Shown piece by piece: positions 17,744-26,719 of a stretch of DNA of 64,000 nt. Source of the stretch: Planctobacterium sp965279005 (lineage in GTDB: Bacteria; Pseudomonadota; Gammaproteobacteria; Enterobacterales; Alteromonadaceae). The translations under genes were made by a program, and so were the position numbers. Within the stretch, counting starts at the first letter, position 1. Each line of letters opens with the position of its first letter. The notes below the pieces were generated by a model. It saw only the letters and a program-made list of their open reading frames with translations, was not told where the DNA came from and did no database searches. The stretch lies in the NCBI GenBank assembly GCA_965279005.1, contig CBDIHK010000023.1, positions 62,001-126,000 of the forward strand, in the 5' to 3' direction.

Positions 17744-18091
17744 ATGTTGCAGCTAATTAAGGACTACTGGCTAGCCCTAACCATTGTTATTGCTATCGCC
17801 ATTTTGGCGGGATCACTTTGGCCCTTGGCCGAGCTACCGCCGTTGCGGGTAGATGACAAAATTCAACATATCGTTGGCTATGCCAGCTTGAGCTTGCCGG
17901 TATTGCTTAAGCGTCCCCGCTACACCCTGTTTTGGGTTGCCGGCATCGTCGCATTGGGCGGTGCAATCGAGCTGTTGCAGCCTTTGGTCAACCGGCATGC
18001 CGATTGGCAAGACTTTGTTGCTAACTGCGGCGGCGTCGTGGTTGCCGCTATTGCCAGCCAAATAATGCGGGCTTTATACCGATTCCATTAA
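17744..18091 (+). CDS. VanZ-like small membrane protein
   Basis: A 115-residue protein with three to four hydrophobic segments and the VanZ-like motif LRVDDKIQHIVGYASLSLP, where the charged DDKxxH core is conserved. Family function is mostly unknown; one member confers teicoplanin resistance. It follows dnaG by 3 bases and is probably translationally linked. The last three codons (R, F, H) and the TAA stop are supplied by the left end of the inverted-repeat element at 18076, so the original C-terminus may have been replaced. Confidence 0.8.
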   Translation: MLQLIKDYWLALTIVIAIAILAGSLWPLAELPPLRVDDKIQHIVGYASLSLPVLLKRPRYTLFWVAGIVALGGAIELLQPLVNRHADWQDFVANCGGVVVAAIASQIMRALYRFH

Positions 18092-18339
18092 GTATTTGCT
18101 CACCCAGCGCTGCCTCAGGGACTCAAGTTCAAGGCGCACGAATGAAGTAATACTGGCGGTCTTTCGAACTTCGTGCAACGATGAAATTGTGTTCCTGAGG
18201 CGCGTCTTCGATGGGTTTGAAAAGGGTTTATACAGCGTTAAATGTTCTCGATTTAGACCCACTAGACCTTTGAACATTTGCCTTGTCTAAACCCTTTTCA
18301 ATTCCCACTGGGTGAGCAAATACTTAATGGAATCGGTAT
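18076..18339. mobile_element. 264-bp inverted-repeat element (MITE-like), full copy
   Basis: Perfect 32-base terminal inverted repeats (18076-18107 and 18308-18339), starting ATACCGATTCC. The interior is densely self-complementary: 18112-18119 pairs with 18194-18201, 18124-18129 with 18165-18170, 18135-18141 with 18169-18175 (competing with the previous pair), 18219-18230 with 18288-18299, and 18240-18247 with 18272-18279. There is no convincing protein gene inside. A shorter relative lies at 3075-3168, and degenerate ends lie near 13891, 29361 and 46067. No clear target duplication is seen. It resembles non-autonomous elements or structured intergenic repeats. Confidence 0.88.
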
Positions 18340-18373
18340 TACAGGGCAAACCAACCGCCAACTAACGCGAGTG

Positions 18374-19861
18374 CTATTGCGGGATCACCCGGTATACCCC
18401 AATTTCCTTGTTTTCATCCGCCAATGACGCAAATTCAGCGTATTGGAACAAACCGTACAACATTTGTGGTTCCAGCATTACAATGACTTCATTGGCCCTT
18501 GGTGCCTGCAGGGGAACCAACAGGCTGCCCTTGCCAAAGGTACGCTGCGCTGCGGGTGCACAGGCTACAATTTGGCGGCCATCATAGCGCTGGTACAGTT
18601 CATCGTAGTCGGTTTCCAGCGCTTTTAAAATACAGGTTTCAACATTGACCTCGGCAGCTCCGTCCAAGGTTTCGTAATACAACTCATGGCGGTCGAGCAA
18701 CGGTTGCAACAGCTCTACATGCTTGGCGTCAATAAGATAGGATTCTGGTGTTTTGACATAGCGCTTAACGACTCGCTTTGTCATAAAGTTTGGCGCGGTA
18801 AACTCCACGGTTTCCCCAGTCTCCAAATCAACCGCCCTGGAGGTATGGTTGAAATTGCCATCGCTGCCCCAAAAAAAGTTGGTGGCGATATAGGGGATAA
18901 CCGGGGCGTTGCGAGCGCGCTCTATCGCTTCTAATTCTTGCACACGGTGTTGGGTGTCCTGCACGAATTGTTTAAAGATGCGGTAATAAGCCAACGTGCG
19001 TTCCGGCAAATCGAAAAATGGGTCTTCTACAATATCGCGATACACCCCGGCCTCAATAATAAAAGACAAAGAGTGGTAGTACAGGCCAAAACTGTTGCGG
19101 CCATCGTCTGCTTCCAAGGTACTGTAACGCAGCTCACCATGGGGTGGGTAGTATGCTAGGAAATAACGCTCGTAGTTATGCCCGTGCTGCGCCATGTTCA
19201 CCCCAACACGGTCAATCCAGCGCTTGCCCATTGCATAAAGTGTGGGGTCATACAAAGGGCTATTGGCGGTTCCCATCATGATAAGCGGCCACTCCTTCCA
19301 ACCCTGGTCGACATAGTCATAGGTGTCCCGTTTAAACTCATGGGCATCAACCGCAACATGGGGTAGGATGCGCCTGCCAACTTGATGCACAATCCGGGTT
19401 TCAGGTTGTTTAAATAAAATATGATCACGGTTTAAATCAGCATCGGCACTGTTGCGTCGGTTGTATTTAGCTGCACCGTCGGGGTTCACCAGGGGGATGA
19501 TATACAGGTCCACATCTTTGGGTAACAGGCTTGGGTCTTCGGCAAAGTCCCGGATAATATAAGCAAGCGCCTCGGTACCTGAGGTTTCATTACCGTGCTG
19601 CTGGCTATAAAAAAATACGCGCCATTTGGGATTAGGGGAATGGTGGAAACGGACAAGGTGGATTGGGTTCCCTTGCACCGACTTTCCTTCAACTGTGACG
19701 CTGACATGTGGTTTGGCCGCCACCCTTTCCACTAGGTCAAATAAAGCTTTGTTGGCGACAGGTGCTTTTAGGTCGGCCATTTTATCTGGCATTGCAACGG
19801 CGGTTTGCTGCAGCCCGAGCATAAGCAACAGGTAAAATGTATTTCTAAGAACCTTACTCAT
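18374..19861 (-). CDS. Secreted M14-family zinc carboxypeptidase
   Basis: A 495-residue protein with a signal peptide (residues 1-23, ending TAVA) and an M14 metallocarboxypeptidase domain. The zinc ligands sit in SQQHGNETSG (H and E of HxxE) and, further on, in HVAVDAHEF. The NPDGAAKYNRRNSADADLNRD stretch is typical of the substrate pocket. A catalytic glutamate is plausible in IIEAGVYRD. It should remove C-terminal residues from peptides in the periplasm or outside the cell. The roughly 170 residues at the C-terminus do not belong to the core peptidase fold. It has no operon partners. Confidence 0.88.
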   Translation of the reverse strand: MSKVLRNTFYLLLMLGLQQTAVAMPDKMADLKAPVANKALFDLVERVAAKPHVSVTVEGKSVQGNPIHLVRFHHSPNPKWRVFFYSQQHGNETSGTEALAYIIRDFAEDPSLLPKDVDLYIIPLVNPDGAAKYNRRNSADADLNRDHILFKQPETRIVHQVGRRILPHVAVDAHEFKRDTYDYVDQGWKEWPLIMMGTANSPLYDPTLYAMGKRWIDRVGVNMAQHGHNYERYFLAYYPPHGELRYSTLEADDGRNSFGLYYHSLSFIIEAGVYRDIVEDPFFDLPERTLAYYRIFKQFVQDTQHRVQELEAIERARNAPVIPYIATNFFWGSDGNFNHTSRAVDLETGETVEFTAPNFMTKRVVKRYVKTPESYLIDAKHVELLQPLLDRHELYYETLDGAAEVNVETCILKALETDYDELYQRYDGRQIVACAPAAQRTFGKGSLLVPLQAPRANEVIVMLEPQMLYGLFQYAEFASLADENKEIGVYRVIPQ

Positions 19862-20274
19862 ATCATAAACCTTGTGTCGTCAGTCTTTTTAGGGTGGACA
19901 CTAATCAAGGATTTAGCAACTGTAAACCCTTTCAAAATAAGCGCATTCCCCCTACCTGCATAGAGTTTCACAAGAACTCAATGTTTATCCATTTTATTCT
20001 TCCTGCGGGTTTAAGCTAAAGCCATAAGGTACCGCCCCGGTAAGCCAAAAATAGACACGTTGAGTTTAAAGCACTTAAATAATTATTAATTTTGTAAAAA
20101 AACAAATAGCGTATCGAAACAAACAATTAAACAAATTTTGAACAAAACGTAGATAGCTGGACTCTAATTCTGCTATAATGGCTAATTCCGTGCGCGTTCG
20201 CGTAACGTTCCTGGTAAGTGCTAAACAAGAGCACCCAGAACGTCCCCATGTAACAATTTTAGTTGTGGAAGTAT
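19862..20274. promoter_or_regulatory. rpoD upstream region with a -10 box and a structured leader
   Basis: A 413-base AT-rich gap between the divergent M14 gene and rpoD. A perfect TATAAT lies at 20174-20179; the matching -35 is poor. Between it and the rpoD ATG is a hairpin at 20205-20243: ACGTT with AACGT, CTGG with CCAG, and GTGCT with AGCAC, separated by small bulges. The rest (19862-20170) shows nothing I can name. Confidence 0.6.
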
Positions 20275-22107
20275 ATGGCGAGTAAGCAGTCACAAATTAA
20301 ACTACTAATTGCTAAAGGTAAAGAGCAAGGTTATTTGACTTTTTCAGAGGTCAATGACCATTTACCACAAGATATAATCGATTCAGACCAGATCGAAGAC
20401 ATAATCCGCATGATCAATGACATGGGTATCCAGGTGTTTGAGAACGCCCCTGATGCCGATGAACTGTTGATGCAGGAAACCACAACCGATGAAGAGGTTG
20501 CAGAAGCGGCAGCCCAGGCACTTGCTACAGTAGAAAGTGAAATTGGTAGGACTACCGATCCGGTGCGCATGTACATGCGTGAAATGGGTACTGTTGAGCT
20601 ATTGACCCGTGAAGGCGAAATTGAAATCGCCAAGCGGATAGAAGATGGTATCAACCAGGTGCAATGTTCAGTCGCCGAATACCCAGAGGCCATCACTTAC
20701 CTGCTAGATCAGTGGGATTTATACGAGGCAGAAGAAATTCGCCTGAGCGATATTATAATCGGTTTTGTTGATCCTAATGATGACGATGTTGCACCTACAG
20801 CAACCCACATCGGCTCAGAGCTGTCGCAAGAAGAGCTGGATGATGAAGACGACGACGACGATGATGACGATGACGATGAAGAAGAAGACAACTCCATCGA
20901 TCCTGAAGTTGCCAGAGAAAAGTTCGACGCCTTAAGGGTACAGTACGAAAAGACCCGTAGTGTCATTGCTGAAAATGGCCGCGCCCATGACGCATCTAAA
21001 AAGCAAATTAAAGAATTAAGCGAAGTGTTCAAAGAGTTCCGTTTGGTACCCAAGCAGTTTGACCGCATGGTGCGCAATATGCGCAACATGATGGACAGGG
21101 TCCGGGTACAAGAACGGCTGGTAATGAAGTTCTGTGTTGCCCAGGCAAAAATGCCCAAACGCGAGTTCATTAGTTTGTTTGCCGGCAATGAAACCACGAC
21201 AGAATGGGTAGACAATGCCCTCAACAGTGGTGCGGAATACGCGCCTGCACTGCAAAACCTGCGTGAAGAAATCGAACGTTGTGTCAGTAAAATTAACCAG
21301 GTTGAAGAAGAAACCGGTTTAGAAATTGACGATATTAAAGACATTAACCGCAGGATGTCCATCGGTGAAGCAAAAGCCCGCCGCGCCAAGAAAGAAATGG
21401 TGGAAGCCAACCTGCGTTTGGTTATCTCAATCGCCAAGAAGTACACCAACCGGGGCCTACAATTCTTGGATCTGATCCAAGAAGGTAACATTGGTTTGAT
21501 GAAGGCAGTGGACAAGTTCGAATACCGACGCGGTTACAAGTTTTCAACTTATGCAACCTGGTGGATCAGGCAGGCTATCACCCGCTCTATAGCGGATCAG
21601 GCCAGGACCATCCGTATTCCAGTGCACATGATTGAAACTATCAACAAGCTAAACCGTATTTCAAGGCAAATGCTGCAGGAAATCGGCCGCGAGCCAACCC
21701 CTGAGGAATTGTCAGAACGGATGTTGATGCCGGAAGACAAGATCCGCAAGGTTCTTAAAATCGCCAAAGAGCCCATCTCAATGGAAACGCCGATTGGCGA
21801 TGATGAAGATTCGCATCTTGGCGACTTCATCGAGGATAGCACCATTGTGCAGCCCCTCGATTCAGCGACGAGCAACAACCTTAAGCTGGCAACCCAAGAA
21901 GTACTTGCAGGCTTGACTGCTAGGGAAGCAAAAGTCCTGCGCATGCGGTTTGGTATCGATATGAATACCGACCATACCCTGGAAGAAGTAGGCAAACAAT
22001 TTGACGTTACCCGTGAGCGTATCCGTCAAATTGAAGCGAAAGCTTTACGCAAGTTGCGGCACCCTAGCCGTTCAGAGCAACTGCGAAGTTTCCTCGATGA
22101 ACAATAA
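20275..22107 (+). CDS. rpoD: RNA polymerase primary sigma factor RpoD (sigma-70)
   Basis: The housekeeping sigma factor, about 610 residues (E. coli has 613). Region 1.1 starts QIKLLIAKGKEQGYLTFSEVNDHLP. An acidic run (Asp/Glu, about residues 190-212) marks the non-conserved region. Regions 2.3-2.4 are seen in FSTYATWWIRQAITRSIADQ, and region 4.2 in TLEEVGKQFDVTRERIRQIEAKALRKLRH. I chose the ATG at 20275 rather than the in-frame GTG at 20263 by homology with the E. coli start. A terminator follows at once. Confidence 0.98.
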   Translation: MASKQSQIKLLIAKGKEQGYLTFSEVNDHLPQDIIDSDQIEDIIRMINDMGIQVFENAPDADELLMQETTTDEEVAEAAAQALATVESEIGRTTDPVRMYMREMGTVELLTREGEIEIAKRIEDGINQVQCSVAEYPEAITYLLDQWDLYEAEEIRLSDIIIGFVDPNDDDVAPTATHIGSELSQEELDDEDDDDDDDDDDEEEDNSIDPEVAREKFDALRVQYEKTRSVIAENGRAHDASKKQIKELSEVFKEFRLVPKQFDRMVRNMRNMMDRVRVQERLVMKFCVAQAKMPKREFISLFAGNETTTEWVDNALNSGAEYAPALQNLREEIERCVSKINQVEEETGLEIDDIKDINRRMSIGEAKARRAKKEMVEANLRLVISIAKKYTNRGLQFLDLIQEGNIGLMKAVDKFEYRRGYKFSTYATWWIRQAITRSIADQARTIRIPVHMIETINKLNRISRQMLQEIGREPTPEELSERMLMPEDKIRKVLKIAKEPISMETPIGDDEDSHLGDFIEDSTIVQPLDSATSNNLKLATQEVLAGLTAREAKVLRMRFGIDMNTDHTLEEVGKQFDVTRERIRQIEAKALRKLRHPSRSEQLRSFLDEQ

Positions 22108-22112
22108 AGATT

Positions 22113-22135
22113 AAGGGCGCGACGCGCCCTTTTTT
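22113..22135 (+). terminator. Rho-independent terminator after rpoD
   Basis: AAGGGCG pairs with CGCCCTT around a small GC-rich loop, followed by TTTTT. Confidence 0.9.
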
Positions 22136-22157
22136 ATGTAGGTATCCGGAGCCCACA

Positions 22158-22664
22158 ATGGCAACCATTCGCCTATCCATCATCGGCACCTTGTTAGCCG
22201 GCCTGTTCTCTTGTGACAGCAACCCACCCAGCCAGCCAGTATGCCGGTTACACTCGGATCACATCAACTACAGCTCTACCGGCAATGCGGGTTGTATCGT
22301 CCCTATAGGTGATAAAGTCCTGGCCTTAGTACACCGGGACACCGGAAAATACGATACGCCGGGTGGCTTGGCAGTACCAGGGGAAATGTCCCAGTGCACG
22401 GCCCACCGCCTGACCTGGGAAGAAACTGGTTTTAATGTTGAAGTATCAAAATTATTGGGCGTAGCAAATAATGGCTTTAAATTCTACCAATGTCAGCTAC
22501 CACAAGACTCAGGGGTAGGCCTGGTTGAATTCCCGGTACCTGGTTGGGCACAAAACAAAGTCAGTAAAATAATCCTAGTTGACCCCTATGAGACGGGTAT
22601 CAATGACTGGCGCTACCCAGACCAGCTAATGGAAATTAGGGATATGCTAATCAAAATAGATTAA
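22158..22664 (+). CDS. Nudix-domain lipoprotein with an altered Nudix box
   Basis: A 168-residue protein with a probable lipoprotein signal (LLAGLFSC, cysteine near residue 20) and a Nudix domain. The Nudix box is readable as G-x5-E-x7-R-L-T-W-E-E-x-G: the conserved glutamate after arginine is leucine, but the metal-binding EExG is kept. Nudix enzymes cleave nucleoside diphosphates linked to another group and are usually cytoplasmic, so an exported form is unusual. It may act on extracytoplasmic substrates or have lost activity. It lies 50 bases after rpoD, behind the terminator, and is probably transcribed on its own. Confidence 0.75.
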   Translation: MATIRLSIIGTLLAGLFSCDSNPPSQPVCRLHSDHINYSSTGNAGCIVPIGDKVLALVHRDTGKYDTPGGLAVPGEMSQCTAHRLTWEETGFNVEVSKLLGVANNGFKFYQCQLPQDSGVGLVEFPVPGWAQNKVSKIILVDPYETGINDWRYPDQLMEIRDMLIKID

Positions 22665-22698
22665 TTGAACAGGTTTTGCCTGCCCCACTAGCAACTTT

Positions 22699-24612
22699 CT
22701 AACGGTATGCTTCGACTAGCTTATCCAACATGCCAGCTAACTGCTGCAAGGCTTCGCTGGCCTTAGCGACATCAGAAGAAACATCCAGGTTTTCGTGGGT
22801 CTCGTTCTGGATTTGTTTCAAGTTCTGGCTGATCACATGCGCCACCTGGGCTTGCTCCTCAACGGCCGTAGCGACTTGGTTGTTAATGTCTTTAAGCTCG
22901 CTAATACCATCGGTGATTGTCACCAGTGAACCTTCGGCTTCGACGACTGAATCAACACCACTACGGGCTTGTTCCCTACTATCCTGCATAAGGTTTACTG
23001 CCTTGGCGGCTTCTTGTTGCAGCCGGTCAATGGTTTTTTGAATTTCCTCGGTAGATTCGCCTGTGCGCTGTGCCAATGAGCGTACTTCATCCGCTACCAC
23101 CGCAAAGCCCCGTCCTTGTTCACCCGCCCTTGCCGCTTCAATTGCCGCGTTAAGGGCAAGCAGGTTGGTTTGCTCAGAAACGCCCCTAATGACTTCCAAC
23201 ACGCTGCCAATGGCATCTGTATGGCTGGCCAATTCGTTGATAACATCGGCGACCGACTCAACTTGCGAAGACAATCGTTCAATAGCGACCTTTGCTTGCG
23301 CCGAAACATCCTTGCCTTTTTCACTGGAGTTTTCAAGTTCATTGGCGGTCTCAGCAGCTTTACTGGCATTGCGGGCAACTTCATCCACTGTTTCGCCCAT
23401 TTGGCTCACCGCAGCCACGACTTCACCAGTGTGCTCCGACTGGCGTTCGCCTAATGCCAATGAAGTGCGCGCCGATTCGGCGACGGAATCGGCTTCGGAA
23501 CGCAAGTCTTCACTAGTACTTGCAACCTGCTCGACCGTTTTTTGGATTTTCGCCACAAAGGCGTTAAAGCCGTCCCCCAATTGCTGTAGCTCTTTTGAAG
23601 TTTGTTTCTGCAAGCGCACATCCAAATTAGCTTCCGCCTGGCCTAGCTCAGCAAACACCGAGGACAGCTTGCAAATGGGTTGGGCAATGAGGGTCGCTAG
23701 CCAGAGCGCGGCACCTGTTGCCGCCGCAGCAACGATTAGGATAAGGATGACCATGTTCCACAAGCTAGCATCAATCTCGGCAAAGACTTCGTCTACCGGC
23801 ACCTGCGCCACTACGTACCAGCCAGCTGATTCAATATAACTACTGGCGATAAACACTTCTTGGCCATCAACTTCGGTTTGCGCCATACGGAATTCCCGTT
23901 TGGACAAAAGGTTGGACGCATTTTGGTTACCATACAAGCTAGATAGGTCGCGCTGGTCTACGTAGCTGGAGTTTTTATGGATTTTTACCAAACCGTCGCC
24001 ATCGGTTAGGAACACGAAGCCGGAATCAGCGACTTTGTAGCTATTCATCTTCTGCACCATCTGGCTCAGGGTAAAGCCAACCCCAGCCATAGTGAGGCCA
24101 TTAAGCTCCTGGTAGTTGATAAATAGTTTGGGCTCACCGTCATCGTAGTAAAGGCTCAGCGACGTTGCATTGCCGCTATCGCGGAAGCCAAAGAACCAAC
24201 CGTCGCGCTGGTCATTTTGCAGCACCCTCAGGAAGCCATCTTGGTTCCAATATTGTGCGCTATTGCGGTTGGCCACTGAAGTATTACTAAAGCCGAACAG
24301 TTGTTGGATGTTGTTGAGGTAGCGGATCAACGTAGGCTCTTGCGCCTGTGGTGAGCCGTCCCGCATCCATTCGATGATAAATTCGTTTTTCGCCAACTGG
24401 GTAGTTGCTGAGATATAGACGGAAATTTCTTTATCGATATCGTTGCGGATGCTTTTGAGGATGTTTGGCAACTCAACGTTTTCCAACCGATCCGAGACTA
24501 GATTTCGGGAAGCGTTTTGACTGACAATACCGACTATGACGACGGAAATTATTACGGCTGAAAGTAAAGAGGATACGAAAAGCTGTTTAATCGAAAGAGA
24601 TGCCAAATTCAT
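22699..24612 (-). CDS. Methyl-accepting chemotaxis protein
   Basis: A membrane chemoreceptor of 637 residues from the ATG at 24612, chosen because it starts right before the first membrane segment; an ATG at 24627 adds five residues. Layout: membrane segment (about 8-30), a large periplasmic double-Cache-like sensor (about 35-275), a second membrane segment (about 280-305), HAMP, and the signalling coiled coil. The hairpin tip AGEQGRGFAVVADEVRSLAQRT is canonical. It signals through CheA/CheW to the flagellar motor. The ligand is unknown. No che genes are nearby. Confidence 0.95.
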   Translation of the reverse strand: MNLASLSIKQLFVSSLLSAVIISVVIVGIVSQNASRNLVSDRLENVELPNILKSIRNDIDKEISVYISATTQLAKNEFIIEWMRDGSPQAQEPTLIRYLNNIQQLFGFSNTSVANRNSAQYWNQDGFLRVLQNDQRDGWFFGFRDSGNATSLSLYYDDGEPKLFINYQELNGLTMAGVGFTLSQMVQKMNSYKVADSGFVFLTDGDGLVKIHKNSSYVDQRDLSSLYGNQNASNLLSKREFRMAQTEVDGQEVFIASSYIESAGWYVVAQVPVDEVFAEIDASLWNMVILILIVAAAATGAALWLATLIAQPICKLSSVFAELGQAEANLDVRLQKQTSKELQQLGDGFNAFVAKIQKTVEQVASTSEDLRSEADSVAESARTSLALGERQSEHTGEVVAAVSQMGETVDEVARNASKAAETANELENSSEKGKDVSAQAKVAIERLSSQVESVADVINELASHTDAIGSVLEVIRGVSEQTNLLALNAAIEAARAGEQGRGFAVVADEVRSLAQRTGESTEEIQKTIDRLQQEAAKAVNLMQDSREQARSGVDSVVEAEGSLVTITDGISELKDINNQVATAVEEQAQVAHVISQNLKQIQNETHENLDVSSDVAKASEALQQLAGMLDKLVEAYR

Positions 24613-24923
24613 GCAGCGCCTACCCACCTGTTGCGTTGTTGCAAATGCACACCTTGATCCTAGTACAACTTATTGATTTTCGACAAAAGCTGCAGCTAGG
24701 TGCTTGATTTACCAGGAGGCTTCTATTCTGGTTTTATTTTTAACCTCCAACTCCTTGTATTTATTTCCATACCCTAACCTTCTAACTTATTGGCGAAATA
24801 GTCAAATAACAGGGGCATATTTTATGAAAGTCTGTTTTTCGCAGAAGATCGCAAGAAGTCATTGCTGAAGGGGTTGCAGATGATTTATTCTTAACTGATC
24901 TGACCACTTAAGAGAGCAAAAAT
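24613..24923. other. Divergent intergenic region, no feature recognised
   Basis: A 311-base AT-rich gap between the chemoreceptor and acyl-CoA dehydrogenase genes. I see no ORF, repeat or clear hairpin; it presumably holds two promoters. Confidence 0.5.
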
Positions 24924-26672
24924 ATGGCTGAATATAGCGCCCCTCTGAAGGATTTCCAGTTCCTCCTGCACGATTGGTTAAGGATTACCGACCACTATGA
25001 AAAACTCGGTAAAGGTGACTTTGACCGTGAACTCGTCAACGAAATCATTACCCAGGGCGCCAAGTTTGCTGAAGAGAAAGTGGCACCACTGAATATCAGT
25101 GGCGATAGTCAAGGCTGCCAGCTAAATGATGGCGTAGTCACGACGCCGGAAGGTTTTGCCAGTGCCTACCAAGAATATGTAGAAAACGGTTGGAACGCGA
25201 TGCTAGGCAGCGAAGCTTATGGCGGACAAGAACTGCCCTACTCTGCCGCTGTGCCGGTGCATGAAATGTTGTGTTCAGCTAACGTTAGCTGGCGACTAGT
25301 ATGCGGCCTAACCGAAAGTGCAGTCCTGGCGTTAGAAAAGCACGGCAGCGATGAACTCAAGGACAACTACCTGCCAAACCTTATTTCTGGTGAGTGGACT
25401 GGTACCATGTGCCTGACAGAGCCACAAGCAGGCTCAGACCTGAGCTTATTGACTTGCAAAGCAGAGCCAAGCGAAGACGGTAGCTTCACCATAACCGGCA
25501 CCAAAATTTTCATTTCTGGCGGTGACCAGGATTGGACTGACAATATCGTCCACCTGGTCTTGGCCAGGCTACCCGATGCCCCTGCTGGGGTAAAAGGCAT
25601 CAGCCTGTTTTTAGTACCTAAACACTTACCCGGCGCGGGTGGCAACTTTGACCAAGCTAACCAGCTATCAGTCGGCAGCCTAGAGCACAAAATGGGACTG
25701 CACGGCTGCCCTACTTGTGTAATGAACTTTGACGGTGCCAAAGGCTGGTTAATAGGCGCGCCCCATAGCGGCTTGGCCTGCATGTTCACTATGATGAACG
25801 ACGCCCGTTTCCAAGTTGGGCTGCAAGGCGTCGGCATTGGTGAGGCCTCTTACCAGGGCGCCCTGACCTATGCCAAAGACCGCTTGCAATCTCGTGCCCC
25901 CCAAGGTGTACAAGAACCCGACAAAAAAGCCGATAGCATCCTACATCTGCCGGATGTCAGGCGCATGCTGTTGACCCAGAAAGCACTAGTGGAAGGTTCC
26001 CGTGCGCTTGCCTTGCTGTATGCCAAGCAGATGGACGCAGCCCGGTTTGGCAGCGAATCCGAACAACAAGAAGCAGAAGCGGTTATTGCCTTTTTAACGC
26101 CTATCACAAAGTCCTTCTTTACCGATATGGGACAGGAAGTTTCACAGCACGGTGTGCAAGTGTTTGGTGGCCATGGCTTTATCAAGGAGTGGGGCATGGA
26201 GCAGTTTATCCGAGACAGCCGCATAACCCAGCTTTACGAGGGTACCAATGGCATCCAAGCCCTAGATTTGATTTCCCGTAAGTTGGTGCGCGATGGCGGT
26301 AAACTATTGTCAGTCACCCACTTACTATTTGCCAATATGGTTGCTGGGATTGCGGATACGGACGCAAAGGCCAAAGCTACACAGATACTGGATGCTTGGT
26401 ATGGCCAATCCAAAGAGCTGCTAGGTACCGATGCCGTTGACACTGCGGCCAAGGCCCATGACTACATGCAATACAGCTGCTACAGCCTGATTGGTATCTT
26501 GTGGCTGAGCATGGCTGACTGCGCCAAGCAAACCGGCAGTACCTTGGCCTCTAGCAAGCAAAAAGTCAGTGATTTCTACATCAAACGCATTCTGCCCCGG
26601 GCTGATGCCCACCGGCAATCAATGGCCAACGACCATTCGGATCTTACCCAGCTCACTGCTGAAGAGTTTTAA
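24924..26672 (+). CDS. Acyl-CoA dehydrogenase, DmdC/FadE-like
   Basis: A 582-residue flavoprotein of the long bacterial acyl-CoA dehydrogenase group with an extra C-terminal domain. This group includes the 3-methylmercaptopropionyl-CoA dehydrogenase DmdC. FAD-binding motifs are MCLTEPQAGSDLS and FISGGDQD, and the catalytic base is E439 in LYEGTNGIQ. It introduces the alpha-beta double bond into acyl-CoA and passes electrons to ETF. The true substrate (a fatty acyl-CoA or a sulfur acyl-CoA from DMSP) cannot be decided. It is monocistronic, with a hairpin before the convergent receptor gene. Confidence 0.9.
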   Translation: MAEYSAPLKDFQFLLHDWLRITDHYEKLGKGDFDRELVNEIITQGAKFAEEKVAPLNISGDSQGCQLNDGVVTTPEGFASAYQEYVENGWNAMLGSEAYGGQELPYSAAVPVHEMLCSANVSWRLVCGLTESAVLALEKHGSDELKDNYLPNLISGEWTGTMCLTEPQAGSDLSLLTCKAEPSEDGSFTITGTKIFISGGDQDWTDNIVHLVLARLPDAPAGVKGISLFLVPKHLPGAGGNFDQANQLSVGSLEHKMGLHGCPTCVMNFDGAKGWLIGAPHSGLACMFTMMNDARFQVGLQGVGIGEASYQGALTYAKDRLQSRAPQGVQEPDKKADSILHLPDVRRMLLTQKALVEGSRALALLYAKQMDAARFGSESEQQEAEAVIAFLTPITKSFFTDMGQEVSQHGVQVFGGHGFIKEWGMEQFIRDSRITQLYEGTNGIQALDLISRKLVRDGGKLLSVTHLLFANMVAGIADTDAKAKATQILDAWYGQSKELLGTDAVDTAAKAHDYMQYSCYSLIGILWLSMADCAKQTGSTLASSKQKVSDFYIKRILPRADAHRQSMANDHSDLTQLTAEEF

Positions 26673-26684
26673 CCTATCCACCAG

Positions 26685-26712
26685 CCGCCCAGCCTTTATC
26701 ATAGCTGGGCGG
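26685..26712. terminator. Hairpin between convergent genes
   Basis: CCGCCCAGC and GCTGGGCGG form a perfect 9-bp stem with a 10-base loop, 12 bases after the acyl-CoA dehydrogenase stop and 7 bases beyond the receptor stop on the other strand. There is no long T run, so it may be only a transcript 3' end stabiliser. Confidence 0.6.
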
Positions 26713-26719
26713 ATAAGCC

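Noticed and set aside
18074..18290. Small open frames within the 264-bp inverted-repeat element
   Set aside because: They read through paired arms of the element on both strands and have no ribosome binding site or recognisable sequence.
20709..21515. 268-codon open frame antisense to rpoD
   Set aside because: The poly-serine run is the mirror image of the aspartate run in RpoD; there is no independent evidence for a gene.
23063..23839. 258-codon frame antisense to the chemoreceptor
   Set aside because: Composition is that of an antisense shadow (alanine, serine, threonine) and the chemoreceptor is certain.
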